From Hygrophila difformis (lineage: Eukaryota; Streptophyta; Magnoliopsida; Lamiales; Acanthaceae), in the NCBI GenBank assembly GCA_030278955.1, contig JAOANR010000001.1, positions 25,611,120 to 25,675,119 of the forward strand: 64,000 bases of DNA, read 5' to 3'. Each line of letters opens with the position of its first letter. The first letter of the stretch is position 1. Shown here in pieces: positions 1-10,800 of the stretch. The translations under genes were made by a program, and so were the position numbers. Under the pieces are notes generated by a model. It saw only the letters and a program-made list of their open reading frames with translations, searched no databases and was not told the origin of the DNA.

Positions 1-324
1 TAGTGTTGGGCACCACATATCTATCTATATAATAAATCCTGAATACTTTTTTGTCTGTGCAGACTCTTTTATCCTTATTCAATATAACTAATTCTTTGTA
101 ATATTTAGGATTATATCAGTAATTATAACACCATTTTATAATCAATGGCTACAATTAATCCACGTCATTGATGATTAATCGCTGACTAATTCCAACTCAC
201 CTTCCACATCATCAATATCTATATTTAGAAAATAAATCTATCTATTAATATAATAAAATCTTCAGAAAATCTTTATATATATCTTAAAAAGATATGAATT
301 TTTTTATGACACTTAAAAGATATA

Positions 325-455
325 AGTTATGGTTGGGGGTTCGATCCCTACCCGGCCCTCTATCCCTCCCCTTTATCCCCCTTTGTAATTTGTGTGGTTT
401 GGGCTCCCACACACCTTTGCCGACACATGAGTGCCACTGTTTACCAAAAAAACTA
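325..455 (+). repeat. SINE-like fragment with B box
   Basis: GGTTCGATCCC near 338 matches the RNA polymerase III B box of tRNA-derived SINEs. The downstream part (GGTTTGGGCTCCCACAC, then CTTTGCCGAC) ends in TTTACC plus an A run. The same sequence recurs reversed at 2275-2335. No A box is visible, so the copy looks 5'-truncated. It lies inside the first Helitron. Confidence 0.5.
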
Positions 456-1080
456 ATGTTGAAAATTAAATAATATACACAAGAAAATAAGTACTCCATT
501 AATAAAAAAATCAATCTATTATTTTATGTACATAAATTAATATTATGACTGCACAGACTGTTTTAAAAGTTGTACTTCGTTGGCTGATTACTATGGCAGT
601 GAAATGATTTTTTCTCAAAAAATAAATTAATATTATGATAATTTATCCTTTTTATGGTAGTTTATATTTTATATATGTTTTTATTAGTCAACATATTTTT
701 TCGGTGATTAAGAATGAGTACAAAGGTGAAAGTTTTAATATACTTAATTATTTTAATTATACAAATTATTTTTATAATTAGGAGGGTTGGTAATCTTAAT
801 AAATTAATTTTTTCTATTTATGTTTTATTTGCATAAAAAAATTTTTGGTAAACTATTTGCATAAAAATTTGAATTTATACTTTGGTATGTATTATGATAA
901 AAAATTAGAAATTTGTTTCTTCTATTATTTTGAAAAAAATGATAATAGAAATTATATATTATTAAAAAAAATATTTTGTTCATAAATATACTAAAATAAT
1001 ATCTTCTATCATTTTAAATTAATCAAGTTAAGTATTAGTTTGTATCGAGTTAATATTAGTTTATAGAAATGAGCTGATAA

Positions 1081-1240
1081 CGAACACTTCTTTACGACGT
1101 GGGCCTTTCTGCCAGACGAATGGGGCCTCTTATTAAGGCAGATTCTGCTGGCACTTGGTTCCCTCGGGCCCATTGATTTCGTTTTTTTGATTTTTTTTTC
1201 CTGTAGCCTTATATGCTGTTAAGCAAAAAAAAAATAAAAA
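1081..1240 (+). pseudogene. 5'-truncated LINE, RNase H C-terminal scrap
   Basis: Translation near 1081-1110 gives a peptide like EHFFTTWAFLPDE. It matches the C-terminal tail of the two LINE RNase H domains elsewhere in the window (EDFFTTWAFPPD at about 38650; EEFFTSWAFPPDE at about 3430). A 3' untranslated segment and an A-rich tail at 1225-1240 follow. It is a typical 5'-truncated L1 insertion or a captured fragment, and it lies inside the Helitron. No target duplication was identified. Confidence 0.65.
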
Positions 1241-1282
1241 TAGAACTAACACCCGTGCGCGTAGCGCGGGTGAAAAATCTAG

Positions 1283-1828
1283 TTTACTTGTAAAAAATTA
1301 AACAGCAATATTCCTTCATTTATGTAAGGAAATCCATTTAATTAAAATTCCTAAAATGAAATGTTGGAGAATTCTTTATTCAGATGGAATGGCTTGAAAC
1401 AGTTAAATACCACCCAATCCCCGTACCACTTACAACTCAGCACTTTTGAATAACAATTAACGATTTTATATATACATAATCAACATACTAATACATTTCA
1501 AAAACCGCCACATAAATATAATATACATGTTCATGACATACCAAAAATTTCTCGGATAACCCTCCATGTAATATTTTGATCCACTTCCCCATATATGGTT
1601 TGGTTATTACATTCATTTTTACCAACCCATTGCAAACTTTATCGCAATTTGAATACATCAAAATATATATGTAATTAATATGCACAAAGCCCAAAATTCA
1701 TAGAAAAGGAAATTCCCCCAGGCAAAATGTAAAAACCACAGCAAACCAATTAGATTGGAAACCAAACACGTAGGCATGGTTTATTCAATCTTCGCCAAGA
1801 TTAATTTATTTGTCTGATGATGTCAAAA
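1283..1828. other. Intergenic, AT-rich
   Basis: No convincing coding frame, RNA gene or repeat is seen. The segment includes the probable 3' flank of the minus-strand peptide gene that ends at 1829. Confidence 0.6.
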
Positions 1829-2101
1829 TTATTTAGAATGGGGCAAGCGGGGAAGATCTCCGCAGCCACCTATGCCGCCACTCCGACATTGCTCGTCGCA
1901 ATATTTTTGGCAACAAGCCGCACGTTGTTCAACATTTCCTATAAAACATCTACATAGCGCCCGACTATTGCACAATTGGTTGCATTCATCCTTCTCGTCC
2001 ATTGGCCGGAAACTGCCCTCCATGGCGGCAATGGCCACCGTGACCAAGGCCATGATGATGACGGCCGTGGCGGCGGATTTTCCACTGAATTTCCTGGCCA
2101 T
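1829..2101 (-). CDS. Small secreted cysteine-rich peptide
   Basis: A single 90-residue frame without an intron. Residues 1-26 form a basic N-end and a hydrophobic stretch (VIIMALVTVAIA), a likely signal peptide cleaved near A26. The mature part has nine cysteines spaced C-x3-C-x5-C-x-C-x10-CC-x3-C-x3-C-x7-C. This does not match the spacing I know for plant defensins, snakin/GASA (12 Cys), thionins or lipid-transfer proteins, so no family is assigned. Nine is an odd count, so one cysteine may be unpaired or used between molecules. The GC content is above its AT-rich surroundings, which supports coding. A TATA-like box lies about 75 bp upstream of the ATG. Role in defence or signalling is inference only. 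It could also be a decayed member of a larger family. Confidence 0.65.
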   Translation of the reverse strand: MARKFSGKSAATAVIIMALVTVAIAAMEGSFRPMDEKDECNQLCNSRALCRCFIGNVEQRAACCQKYCDEQCRSGGIGGCGDLPRLPHSK

Positions 2102-2173
2102 GATTTTGAGTATTGCTTGTGTAGAATAAAAAGGGAAAAAAGATGTGAATGAGTATGATGTAAAGAATTGTAT

Positions 2174-2184
2174 GAATTTATATT
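2174..2184 (-). promoter_or_regulatory. Candidate TATA box of the cysteine-rich peptide gene
   Basis: On the minus strand the segment reads as a TATAAATT-type box, about 75 bp upstream of the ATG at 2101. This is a normal plant spacing with a short leader. Supported by position only. Confidence 0.4.
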
Positions 2185-2274
2185 GGAGGTAAAGTTGAAG
2201 ACTTGAAGCAACAGTTACTTAATTTGAATATGATTATTAGGTAGATATTATTAATAATATTATAGTAGTAAATA

Positions 2275-2335
2275 TTTTTTGGTAAACTTGATACTCGGAA
2301 AAGGGGTGTGGGAGCCCAAACCATACAAATTATAA
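2275..2335 (-). repeat. SINE-like tail fragment, second copy
   Basis: This is the reverse complement of the tail part of the repeat at 377-452: TTTTTTGGTAAAC on one side and GTGGGAGCCCAAACC in the middle. A short internal deletion separates the copies. The B-box half is absent. Confidence 0.5.
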
Positions 2336-2487
2336 ATGAATATAGGGTTCGATTTATTTACAAAGGGGTGTGAATTTATATTGAAGGTAAAGTTGCAACT
2401 CACCATATCAGCGCCAATGGTGATTAGTACAAAGCTCTATGGAAGTCTAAGTAAAGGCTACCTTCGGGTGAGAAATCTTCTAGAATA

Positions 2488-2640
2488 TATTTTTTGGCGT
2501 CGGGTATCTTCAAGTCATATTGGGCTCAATACTAATATCTCGGGGATCTGGTGGATATTGAAGGGTTGCTTCTCCCAAAACTGAATTCTGCATACACAAA
2601 GATTTGACCCGAGACCTTTGCTTAGCAATAAAATTGTTTT
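2488..2640 (-). repeat. tRNA-derived SINE, minus orientation
   Basis: The minus strand carries GGTCTCGGGTCAAATCTTTG, a diverged B box, and a body containing AGATCCCCGAGATATTAG and CCCAATATGA. The same order of blocks (TCTCGGGTTCGAGC, GATCCTCGAGGGATTAG, CCAATATAGC) is found at 63366-63537 on the plus strand, so two copies of one SINE family bracket the window. The A-rich tail lies at about 2488. Confidence 0.65.
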
Positions 2641-3055
2641 TACAAGGAAATGATATGTAGAATACAATTATTGCAATTTCTAGATTGTACATTCATCAAG
2701 TAATATTTACTTATTGCTTTTATGTATAAGAATAAAAGTTTTTTAAATATATTTATTACTTATATTTCAAAATTACAAGCTTTATAAGAAGGGCCTATGA
2801 ATTTTCTAAATACACTGATTTAATTGAATACAATCTCCTAGAATGAGATGAGTAACCGCTCAAAAAATCCAATGAAAAATATTTATTGTCTTGTGATTTC
2901 GAATTTCATGAGATGCAATTTATACTACAAAAACCCATTAAAAATCCTTAAATCGCAAATTATTAAAATCCTATCATATTTTGATACTTTCGTATTTTAG
3001 TTAATATTTTAGACCAAATACCTACAGATTTTAAATCATATTTTAGTTTCTCAAT
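2641..3055. other. Intergenic, AT-rich
   Basis: No gene, hairpin end or conserved repeat is recognised between the SINE and the MITE end. Confidence 0.55.
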
Positions 3056-3354
3056 TAAGGGGGTGTATTCAATAGGATTTTTGGACATTTAAAGTTTGGG
3101 TGTATTCAATTTAGATTTTAAAAAGTTTTTTAAAATCTAGTTGTATTCAATACAGATTTTAAAAAGTCTTTAAAAATCTAGGTGTATTCAATACATATTT
3201 TAACAGTCCATGGATTTTAAATTTTTATAGATTTTAATGGATTCTTTTTTTTGTTTGGTGAACATGACGCCTAGCGTCGGCAAAGTAAACAAACTAACAA
3301 AAACTACAGAAAAAGGGGTTAAGGAGAGACGAAATCCAATCAAGGTAACAAGCA

Positions 3355-4165
3355 TCAAAATCGCGGGAACCAAACCCCCGCCCTATCTGCAGCCAAAGCT
3401 GAAGTCGCCTCATCTGGAGGAAATGCCCATGAGGTAAAGAATTCTTCCATCCCAGCACCAAGCTTAGCTAAAGAATCAGCCACCATATTCCCTTCACGCA
3501 AGAGATAAAACCACTGTATCCTCGGAACCTGAGAATTAAGATCAGCAATACGGCGGGACAGTGGTTGTAGCCAATGTCCCTCACAAGTACCCTGACGAAG
3601 AATCCGCAACGCTTCCATGGAATCAGAATAGCAAATAACGTCTTCCAGTCCCAGAGCTAAAAGACGCTGAAGTCCATTCAACATGCCATGGAGCTCAGCA
3701 ACAAGGTTCGATGCGACTCCAACAGACCCCGCAAATCCGTCAATCCATCTCCCCTCGGAATCCTAAATGACACCCCCAAATCCAGCCTTACCCGGATTTC
3801 CCAGCGAACTACCATCCACATGGAGGAAATAACTACATGCTCCCAATGGATTCCAAGACACCCACCGAGGAGACACATTACGGACTGGCTTTCCAAGGCT
3901 ACGAACAAAGGCATCCCCCATGAACCGAGCCTCCTTCACAGCGCCCACCAAGTCCACTGCCTCATTTCGCATAACTACAGCATTCCTACCTTTCCATATG
4001 ACCCATGATATAGCCCATTCACGACCAGAACATCGCCGACAGTTTCTATAGAAGTCCTCCGCAAGACTTTCATCCTCCCCAATCCGCCAATGTGCAACGT
4101 TCACCCCACATCCTTCCCACACAGCCATCGCCCATGCACACTGAAAAAAGACATGGCGGATAGAC
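3355..4165 (-). pseudogene. LINE A ORF2 3' part: zf-RVT end and RNase H
   Basis: The segment encodes HVFFQCAWAMAVW (end of the zf-RVT module) and then an RNase H fold with HVDGSSLGNPGKAGFGG, CYSDSMEALRIL and REGNMVADSLAKLG, which hold the Asp/Asp/Asp metal ligands. It ends with EEFFTSWAFPPDE. A single in-frame TAG at 3763-3765 breaks the frame right after GFGGVI. The frame is otherwise continuous to 3355. It cannot be translated in place, because the rest of ORF2 lies 27 kb away. Confidence 0.85.
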
Positions 4166-4175
4166 TCATGGTGAA

Positions 4176-4560
4176 GTGAAACTTTTGACAAATTTCGTTA
4201 ACACGAGTATTTTCAAAATATCCCAGGTTAAATTTATTAAATGAAAATAGTTATGATTCGTGGGAAAGGGGTTTAAGGATGTATTTCACTTTTTATTACT
4301 CATGTGAGAAACTTGGAATTCAAACGGCGTTGTGGACCTCCCCGGCATGAAACTTTTGACAATTTCCTGCCGTGAAGATCCTTGCCATGAAACTTTTGAC
4401 AAGTTCCCATTACATGAGTATTTTCTGAAACATAATAATCCTGGTTTTCAATTTTATTTAATGAAACCAAATTATGAAGGCGGAGTTGGGATTAGGGATA
4501 TATTATAGGTTGTCACGTTTTTATTACTCGTGTTAAGAAACTGTGCCCCCGAAAGCGCAC
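4176..4560. repeat. Diverged ~210-bp tandem duplication
   Basis: GAAACTTTTGACAA starts three blocks (about 4178, 4350 and 4388). The first and third continue in parallel through an ACGAG/ATGAG-TATTTTC block, a TTTATT(T)AATGAAA block and a TTTTTATTACTC block. They are therefore two old tandem copies of about 210 bp. The second copy is cut at 4560 by the first gypsy element. Confidence 0.6.
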
Positions 4561-7500
4561 TGTAACACCCCGAAATTCATCCTCATAAGGTTTCAGAATG
4601 TTATCGCCACATTTGTCAGTCAGGCTTGCCCTTTGGCTAACTTAATTGACAAGTGCTACGGCTAAATATCTTCACATATAAATTTTTGTAATATGGACTT
4701 TAAAAATTATTGCCAATTTTATAAAATATAGTCATAAGAAAATTTAAAGTACTTAATACCAAAGTCATTGTTCTTTCTCACGCGGAAGCATAAACTAAAG
4801 GCAATATATAAGACATTAATAATTAAAAGTACGTGGTTCCTTAAAGCAACAATCTTTTTGATGAAAGGTAATCCCATCCCCAAATGCTCATGTCATGAGA
4901 TGCAGTTCACATGTCAGCTCCAATATCTGTAAAAAGATAACACAACAACTTTTTATCAGTACAATGGTACTGAGTAAGTCAACCCGCTCCACTTTAAGAA
5001 GTGGATTTTAAAATAATGGTTGACACTCATTTTAAAAAAAAATAATTTTCACTTTTTCTTTTAAAAAGGATCACACACATTACCTTTAACAAAATAAATA
5101 ACTTTCATTCTTACCATTGTAGCAACTATGCACAAGAGGACACCATTTTCCATATATCATATCATATCATATCATATCGATCATAAGTCATGATCAGCAT
5201 GCAGCGGACTCATATACAGACACACTCCGGAGCCTTGGGTAACCCATCACGGATACACCCAAGAGTATAGACTCATACATGCAACAACGTCGTTTTGGCA
5301 CAATTTATCAACAATGCCGTCTTGGCATATTTAGAGGGGGAGGCCCCGCAAGACACATCCCTAGTGCATTAGCCCTCTATCAAGTATGGCATCTTACTCA
5401 AGTTAATAGTGCACAATGGATTTAAAAGAGTTTTTTCACAATTTTTCCACATAATATCCTCTTTAAAAGAGTTTTCAACAATTTCACGGGAGTAACCTCA
5501 TAACAAGGGCATTCAATAATGCCAAATATCATTTCAACATTTAACTCCCATATCAATATCTCATAGATATGAAAATATCATTTCATGGATCTCAAAATCC
5601 AACAATTTCTCATTTGGACCAAATATCAAGTCCAATGTCGCAGTTTACGCCAAGTCAATTTAAAAATTCATATAAAAGGCGATTGCTTTGAAATTTAAAC
5701 TGTAGATACTCAACACATAGTTGAACAAGTTTCATGTTTTACACTTTTCAAAATAAGGTATGGAAATAGTTCAAAAATTGAGTTCTTTTCAGAACATGTA
5801 TTCTGTCAGAAATTCAATGGTGACTCTATAATTTTCAACAGGTTTTAAAAATAGTAATTTACGACCAAAAATTCTAAAATTTTACTACAAGGTAGATAAC
5901 ATATAGATAAATATTTTTCATGAATAAACCATTTAGGTTTGAAACACTTAAGACCTTCAAAAATGAGGATTTAAGAACCACTATCATTTCTTAGATTTCA
6001 ACAAAAAGAGATTTCGACCTTTCGATAAAGCGGATCCCATAACTTTTTCATATGAGTTCTAAAAATTATAAAAGTTTCCAGAAATATACTCAACTCAATA
6101 AGGAACAAGTTTTATGAAGGAACCTTTGAGGTATAATGAACCAAAATATTTTAAAAAGATGGATCATTACGTAAACGAAAAACGGACAGATTTTGGTATA
6201 ATGAGGGCATTCTAATTTTGTACTCTTAAAACATGGATGAGGATCTCCAAACTTAAAGAGAGAGTGTTAACTTACAGAATAGATGTATAAGACCAAGGAG
6301 ATTCAAAGATAATGGCCGTTATAACACAAGATTCGCACCACAAATTACGGGTTTCGCTGAAATTCGACAAATAGAGGGAAATCAATTTATAGTATAAAAA
6401 TAAAAGATTTAGATCTCTAAGATACAAGTTTCAAGGATGATATCTTACTAACCAAGTGTTGAGAAGAATTAGAACTCTTAGAATAATGAAGGTTGCCAAG
6501 CCTACAAGACTCCACAATCCTTAAGATATGCTCACTATGTGGGAGAACTTTGAAGAATAAAATGGGTAGTGAATTTGGCTAATGAGATGGATGAGATTGG
6601 TGTGTTTGAAGGCTAGAAACCCCCTCTATTTATAGGCTAAGATTTGAACAATTGAACATGACACATTGTGAGAGTGATTACAACCTCACCAATCATCCAA
6701 TTAAGTGTGTCTTGAGCAATAATGGTTAGAGTATTTGTATCCACTCATTTGGTCCTTATAGCCTAACAAAGAGGCTATTAATTTGGGAGGCTATTAATTT
6801 TGTCCATCATGTTGTCTATTAACATAATGGTTTGCCTATTATGGAGGCTATTAATCTTGGTGGGTTCAAGAGATAATTGATCACCTTTCTTTGCTAGCCA
6901 TTCATCCAAGACACTTGTTAATCATGTTGATTTTTCATCTATTTGTTTAGGAAGAAAATTTCTTGCAATTGCTTTTTAACCTTATATTTGTGTAAGTAGT
7001 GTATCATGAAAATGATTGAAGTATTAGCTTGTCTAGAAAAATCATTATTCTTGCCATTATTTAGTGGCATGCATTTATACTCAATGAGTTGGATATGATA
7101 ATATAATATTTATTTATTTATTTCAAGTATTGTATTTATATTAATGTGCTTTCAAAAAGATAATAATAATATACTTGCATGGTTTTATTTTATTCATAAC
7201 AATACTCAAACCACAAAGTCTTCATGTCATCATCAAATAAAAATTATAATCTATGAATATATTTTCTTATATATAAAAGTTAATTCTCATAGATTCACAT
7301 AAAAACTCATACTTTTATTTTTATAAAAATTTATTCCATAATGAATACCAAAGTACTTAAAATATTCACATACTATCCTCATAAAAATTTTCAAGACCAA
7401 TTTGTATATATATAAAAACTTATATATATAATTTAAACAATAGATTTAAAAACTATATAATTCTATTACCCTTGATATTGAAATTCATATTTCTTTTGGA

Positions 7501-7643
7501 AAAGACAAATTTACATATATAGTTTTTCAAGTGTTGTTTTGTAGAAAAAAACATATACTAATTCTTTAAGCAAGTGATTAAATATTTAATAAAAGTCTCT
7601 TTAGTGAATTACAATTATTTCGGGTAATTTCTATGGTATTACA
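4561..7643 (-). repeat. 3' LTR of gypsy element 1
   Basis: Matches 13306-16385 almost throughout. It contains an ATATC microsatellite near 5153-5177 and a run of TGGC/CGTC boxes at about 5285-5330. The minus strand reads TGTAATACC...GTGTTACA. Confidence 0.95.
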
Positions 7644-7659
7644 ATCCACCCTCCTTAAG
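7644..7659 (-). other. Polypurine tract of gypsy element 1
   Basis: On the minus strand the sequence just before the 3' LTR reads CTTAAGGAGGGTGGAT, the usual plus-strand primer position. Gypsy element 2 has nearly the same tract at 20315-20330. Confidence 0.8.
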
Positions 7660-7821
7660 AATCAACTTCGTCCTCGAAGTTTTAATGAAAAATACTATGA
7701 CAATCTAATATGCGGAATATAAGATAAAAGTTAATGGAAAAGAAAAAAAAATAGGAGATTTTGAACATACCCTATCAAGATTGTGTCGGGTGATTACATC
7801 CTCCTCCCCTTAAGCCTACAG

Positions 7822-10800
7822 TTATGTCCCCATAACTGTTATTTGGTCGTTTAAAAAGAGATTGGGGTAGCGTTGCTTCATATCATCCTCTAGTTCCCAT
7901 GTTGCTTCTTCCGTACCATGATTGGACCAAAGTACTTTAACAATCCGGGTGGTCTTGTTCCTTGTCGTTCTTTCTTTGATATCGAGTATTTGGATTGGAT
8001 ACTCTTCATAAGTTAGATCTTCTTTGAGTTCAATTACTTCCTGTTGAAGTACATGGGTTGGGTCACGCACATATTTCTTTAACTGTGAAACATGGAACAC
8101 ATTGTGCACTCGAGATAGTTGTGGCGGTAGGGCTAGTCTGTATGCCAGGGTTCCGACTCGTTCCAGAATGTCATACGGTCCAATATATCGAGGACTTAAC
8201 TTTCCTCGCTTTCCAAAACGCATCACTCCTTTCATAGGTGATATTTTCAGCATAACCTTATCTCCAACTTGAAATTCTAGGTCTTGTCGCCTAACATCGG
8301 CATAACTTTTCTGTCGATCTTGTGCTGCCTTCATTTTCCCTTGGATCATCTTGATCTTTTGGGTCATGTCTTCAATGAGTTGCGGCCCAACCACAATAGA
8401 ATTATCACATTTTTCCCAACATAATGGGCTTCGGCACTTGCGTCCATAGAGTGCCTCAAACGGTGCCATACCTATACTAGCATGATAGCTGTTATTGTAA
8501 GAGAACTCTATCAAAGGTAGATGCCTTTCTCAACTTCCTTTAAATTCAAGAACGCATGCTCTCAGCATGTCCTCCAGTGTTTGGATTGTCCTTTCTGTTT
8601 GTCCATCCGTCATCGGGTGAAAAGCGGTGCTCATTTTAATTTGGGTACCAAGAGCTTCTTGCAGCTTGGTCCAAAAATGAGAGACAAATCTGCTGTCTCT
8701 ATCAGAGATTATATCATGTGGTACTCCATGTCGTCGAACCACGTTATTGATATATGCTCTTGCTAATTGATCCATAGACCATGTATCCTTCATTGGTATG
8801 AAGATCGCAATCTTTGTCAATCTATCAACAATTACCCAAATTTTATTCATTCCTTTTGGTGATCGTGGTAGTCCTGAAACAAAATCCATTGATATACTAT
8901 CCCATTTCCAACTCGGGATTTCCAATGGTTTCATGAGTCCTAAGGGCTTCTGACGTACTGCTTTAACCTTTTGACAGGTTAAACATCTAGCCACAAACTC
9001 AACAACCTCATTCTTCATCCTTGGCCACCAATAAACCTTCTTTAAATCCTTATAAAGCTTATCACCCCCTGGATGTACTGAATATGGGGTGTTGTGGCCT
9101 TCTTCCATTAATCTTCGTTTTAGCTCTACGCATTTATGCGGTACGCACCATCTTCCTTTGAAGCGAATGCTTCCATCCTCATGGATTGCAAAACCAATTG
9201 CTTTTCCTTCAGCAACCTTCTTCTTGATCCTTTCAAGCTTTATGTCGCCTGGTTGAGCACTGCGTATTTCATCAAATCCCGTAGATTCAATGGTCATAGC
9301 ATTAATGACATTTTCCACAGTTCCATAATGGACTAGCTCCGTATCTACCTTGACCAAGTCCATATACAGTTTCGAAGGTAAGATAAGAGTATTTACCACG
9401 TGTCGAGTCTTGCGGCTCAACGCATCTGCGACCACATTAGCTTTCCCTTCATGGTAGGCGATGTCCAAATCATAATCCTTGATCAACTCTAACCATCTGC
9501 GTTGCCTCATGTTTAACTCCTTCTGAGTAAATATGTACTTAAGGCTCTTGTGGTCTGTGAATATCCGACAAGTTCGTCCGTACAAGTAGTGTCGCCAAAT
9601 CTTTAATGCGAACACTACCGCTGCTAATTCTAGGTCGTGCGTCGGATAATTCTCCTCATGAGGCTTCAATTGTCGTGATGCATATGCAATGACTTGTTGT
9701 TGTTGCATTAAAACACACCCTAGCCCCTCTTTTGAAGCGTCACTATACACTTCAAAATCTCCATTCTCTGTTGGCAATGTTAAAATTGGTGCTGTTGTGA
9801 GGCGTTTCTTTAACTCTTGAAATGATGATTCACACTTTTCTGTCCATTCATACTTCAAGCCTTTCTTCAAAAGTTGAGTCAGAGGTCGTGCAACTTTGGA
9901 AAAGTCCTTGACGAACCTCCTGTAATATCCAGCCAGTCCAAGAAAACTTCTCACTTCTGTTTGATTAGTAGGCGTAGGCCACTCGGTGATTGGTGATATT
10001 TTTGCTGGGTCAACAGAAACTCCATCAGCTGATACAACGTGGCCTAAAAATCCTACTTTTTCTAGCCAAAAGTCACACTTGGACAACTTGGCATAGAGTT
10101 GGTGTTTCCTTAATGTCTTTAGCACCTGATGCAAGTGTTGCTCATGTTCTTCATTGCTCTTTGAATAGATCAAGATGTCGTCGATGAAAATGACTACACA
10201 TTGATCTAACAATTCTCGAAACACATCATTCATGAGATTCATGAATACTGCTGGGGCATTTGTTAGCCCAAAGGACATCACTGTAAATTCGTAATGTCCA
10301 TAACGTGTCCTGAAAGCAGTTTTCGGAATATCCTTTTCAGCAATTCGCAGTTGATGATAACCGGATCGCAAATCTATCTTGGAGAATACCGTTGCACCTT
10401 TAAGTTGATCGAAAAGGTCATCAATCCTAGGTAACGGGTATTTGTTTTTAACCATTACCTGATTTAAACCTCTATAATCGATACAAAGACGTAACCCTCC
10501 ATCTTTCTTCTTGACGAATAAGACTGGTGCTCCCCACGGCGACGTGCTAGGTCGTATATACCCCTTTTGTAATAATTCCTCAAGTTGCTCCTTGAGTTCA
10601 TTCATTTCTAGGGTTGCCATGCGATAAGGAGCTTTTGATACAGGTTCTGTTCCGGGAAGTAGATCGATTGTAAACTCGACTTCACGTTCTGGAGGCATTC
10701 CAGGAATTTCTTCTGGGAATACATCTGGATACTCCCTCACTACTGGAATGTCATCAATTTTATTCTCCTTTAACTTGAGGTTATGGATATAGCATGCATA

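Larger units (their letters stand above)
20..1282 (+). mobile_element. Non-autonomous Helitron
   Basis: The left end reads A|TC followed by an AT-rich terminus. The right end has a GC-rich hairpin at 1251-1271 (stem ACCCGTGC / GCGCGGGT, loop GCGTA), then about 7 bases, then CTAG|T at 1279-1282. A TC start, a hairpin about 10 bp from the end, a CTAG end and A/T target bases are the known Helitron signature. No Rep/helicase is encoded, so the copy is non-autonomous. The first ~60 bases recur in inverted orientation at 45265-45332, the 5' end of a second family member. The start could be at 20 or 24, since both are A|TC. Confidence 0.75.

Noticed and set aside
338..348. Functional tRNA gene at the B box
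   Set aside because: There is no A box, acceptor stem or anticodon arm; the box belongs to a truncated SINE.
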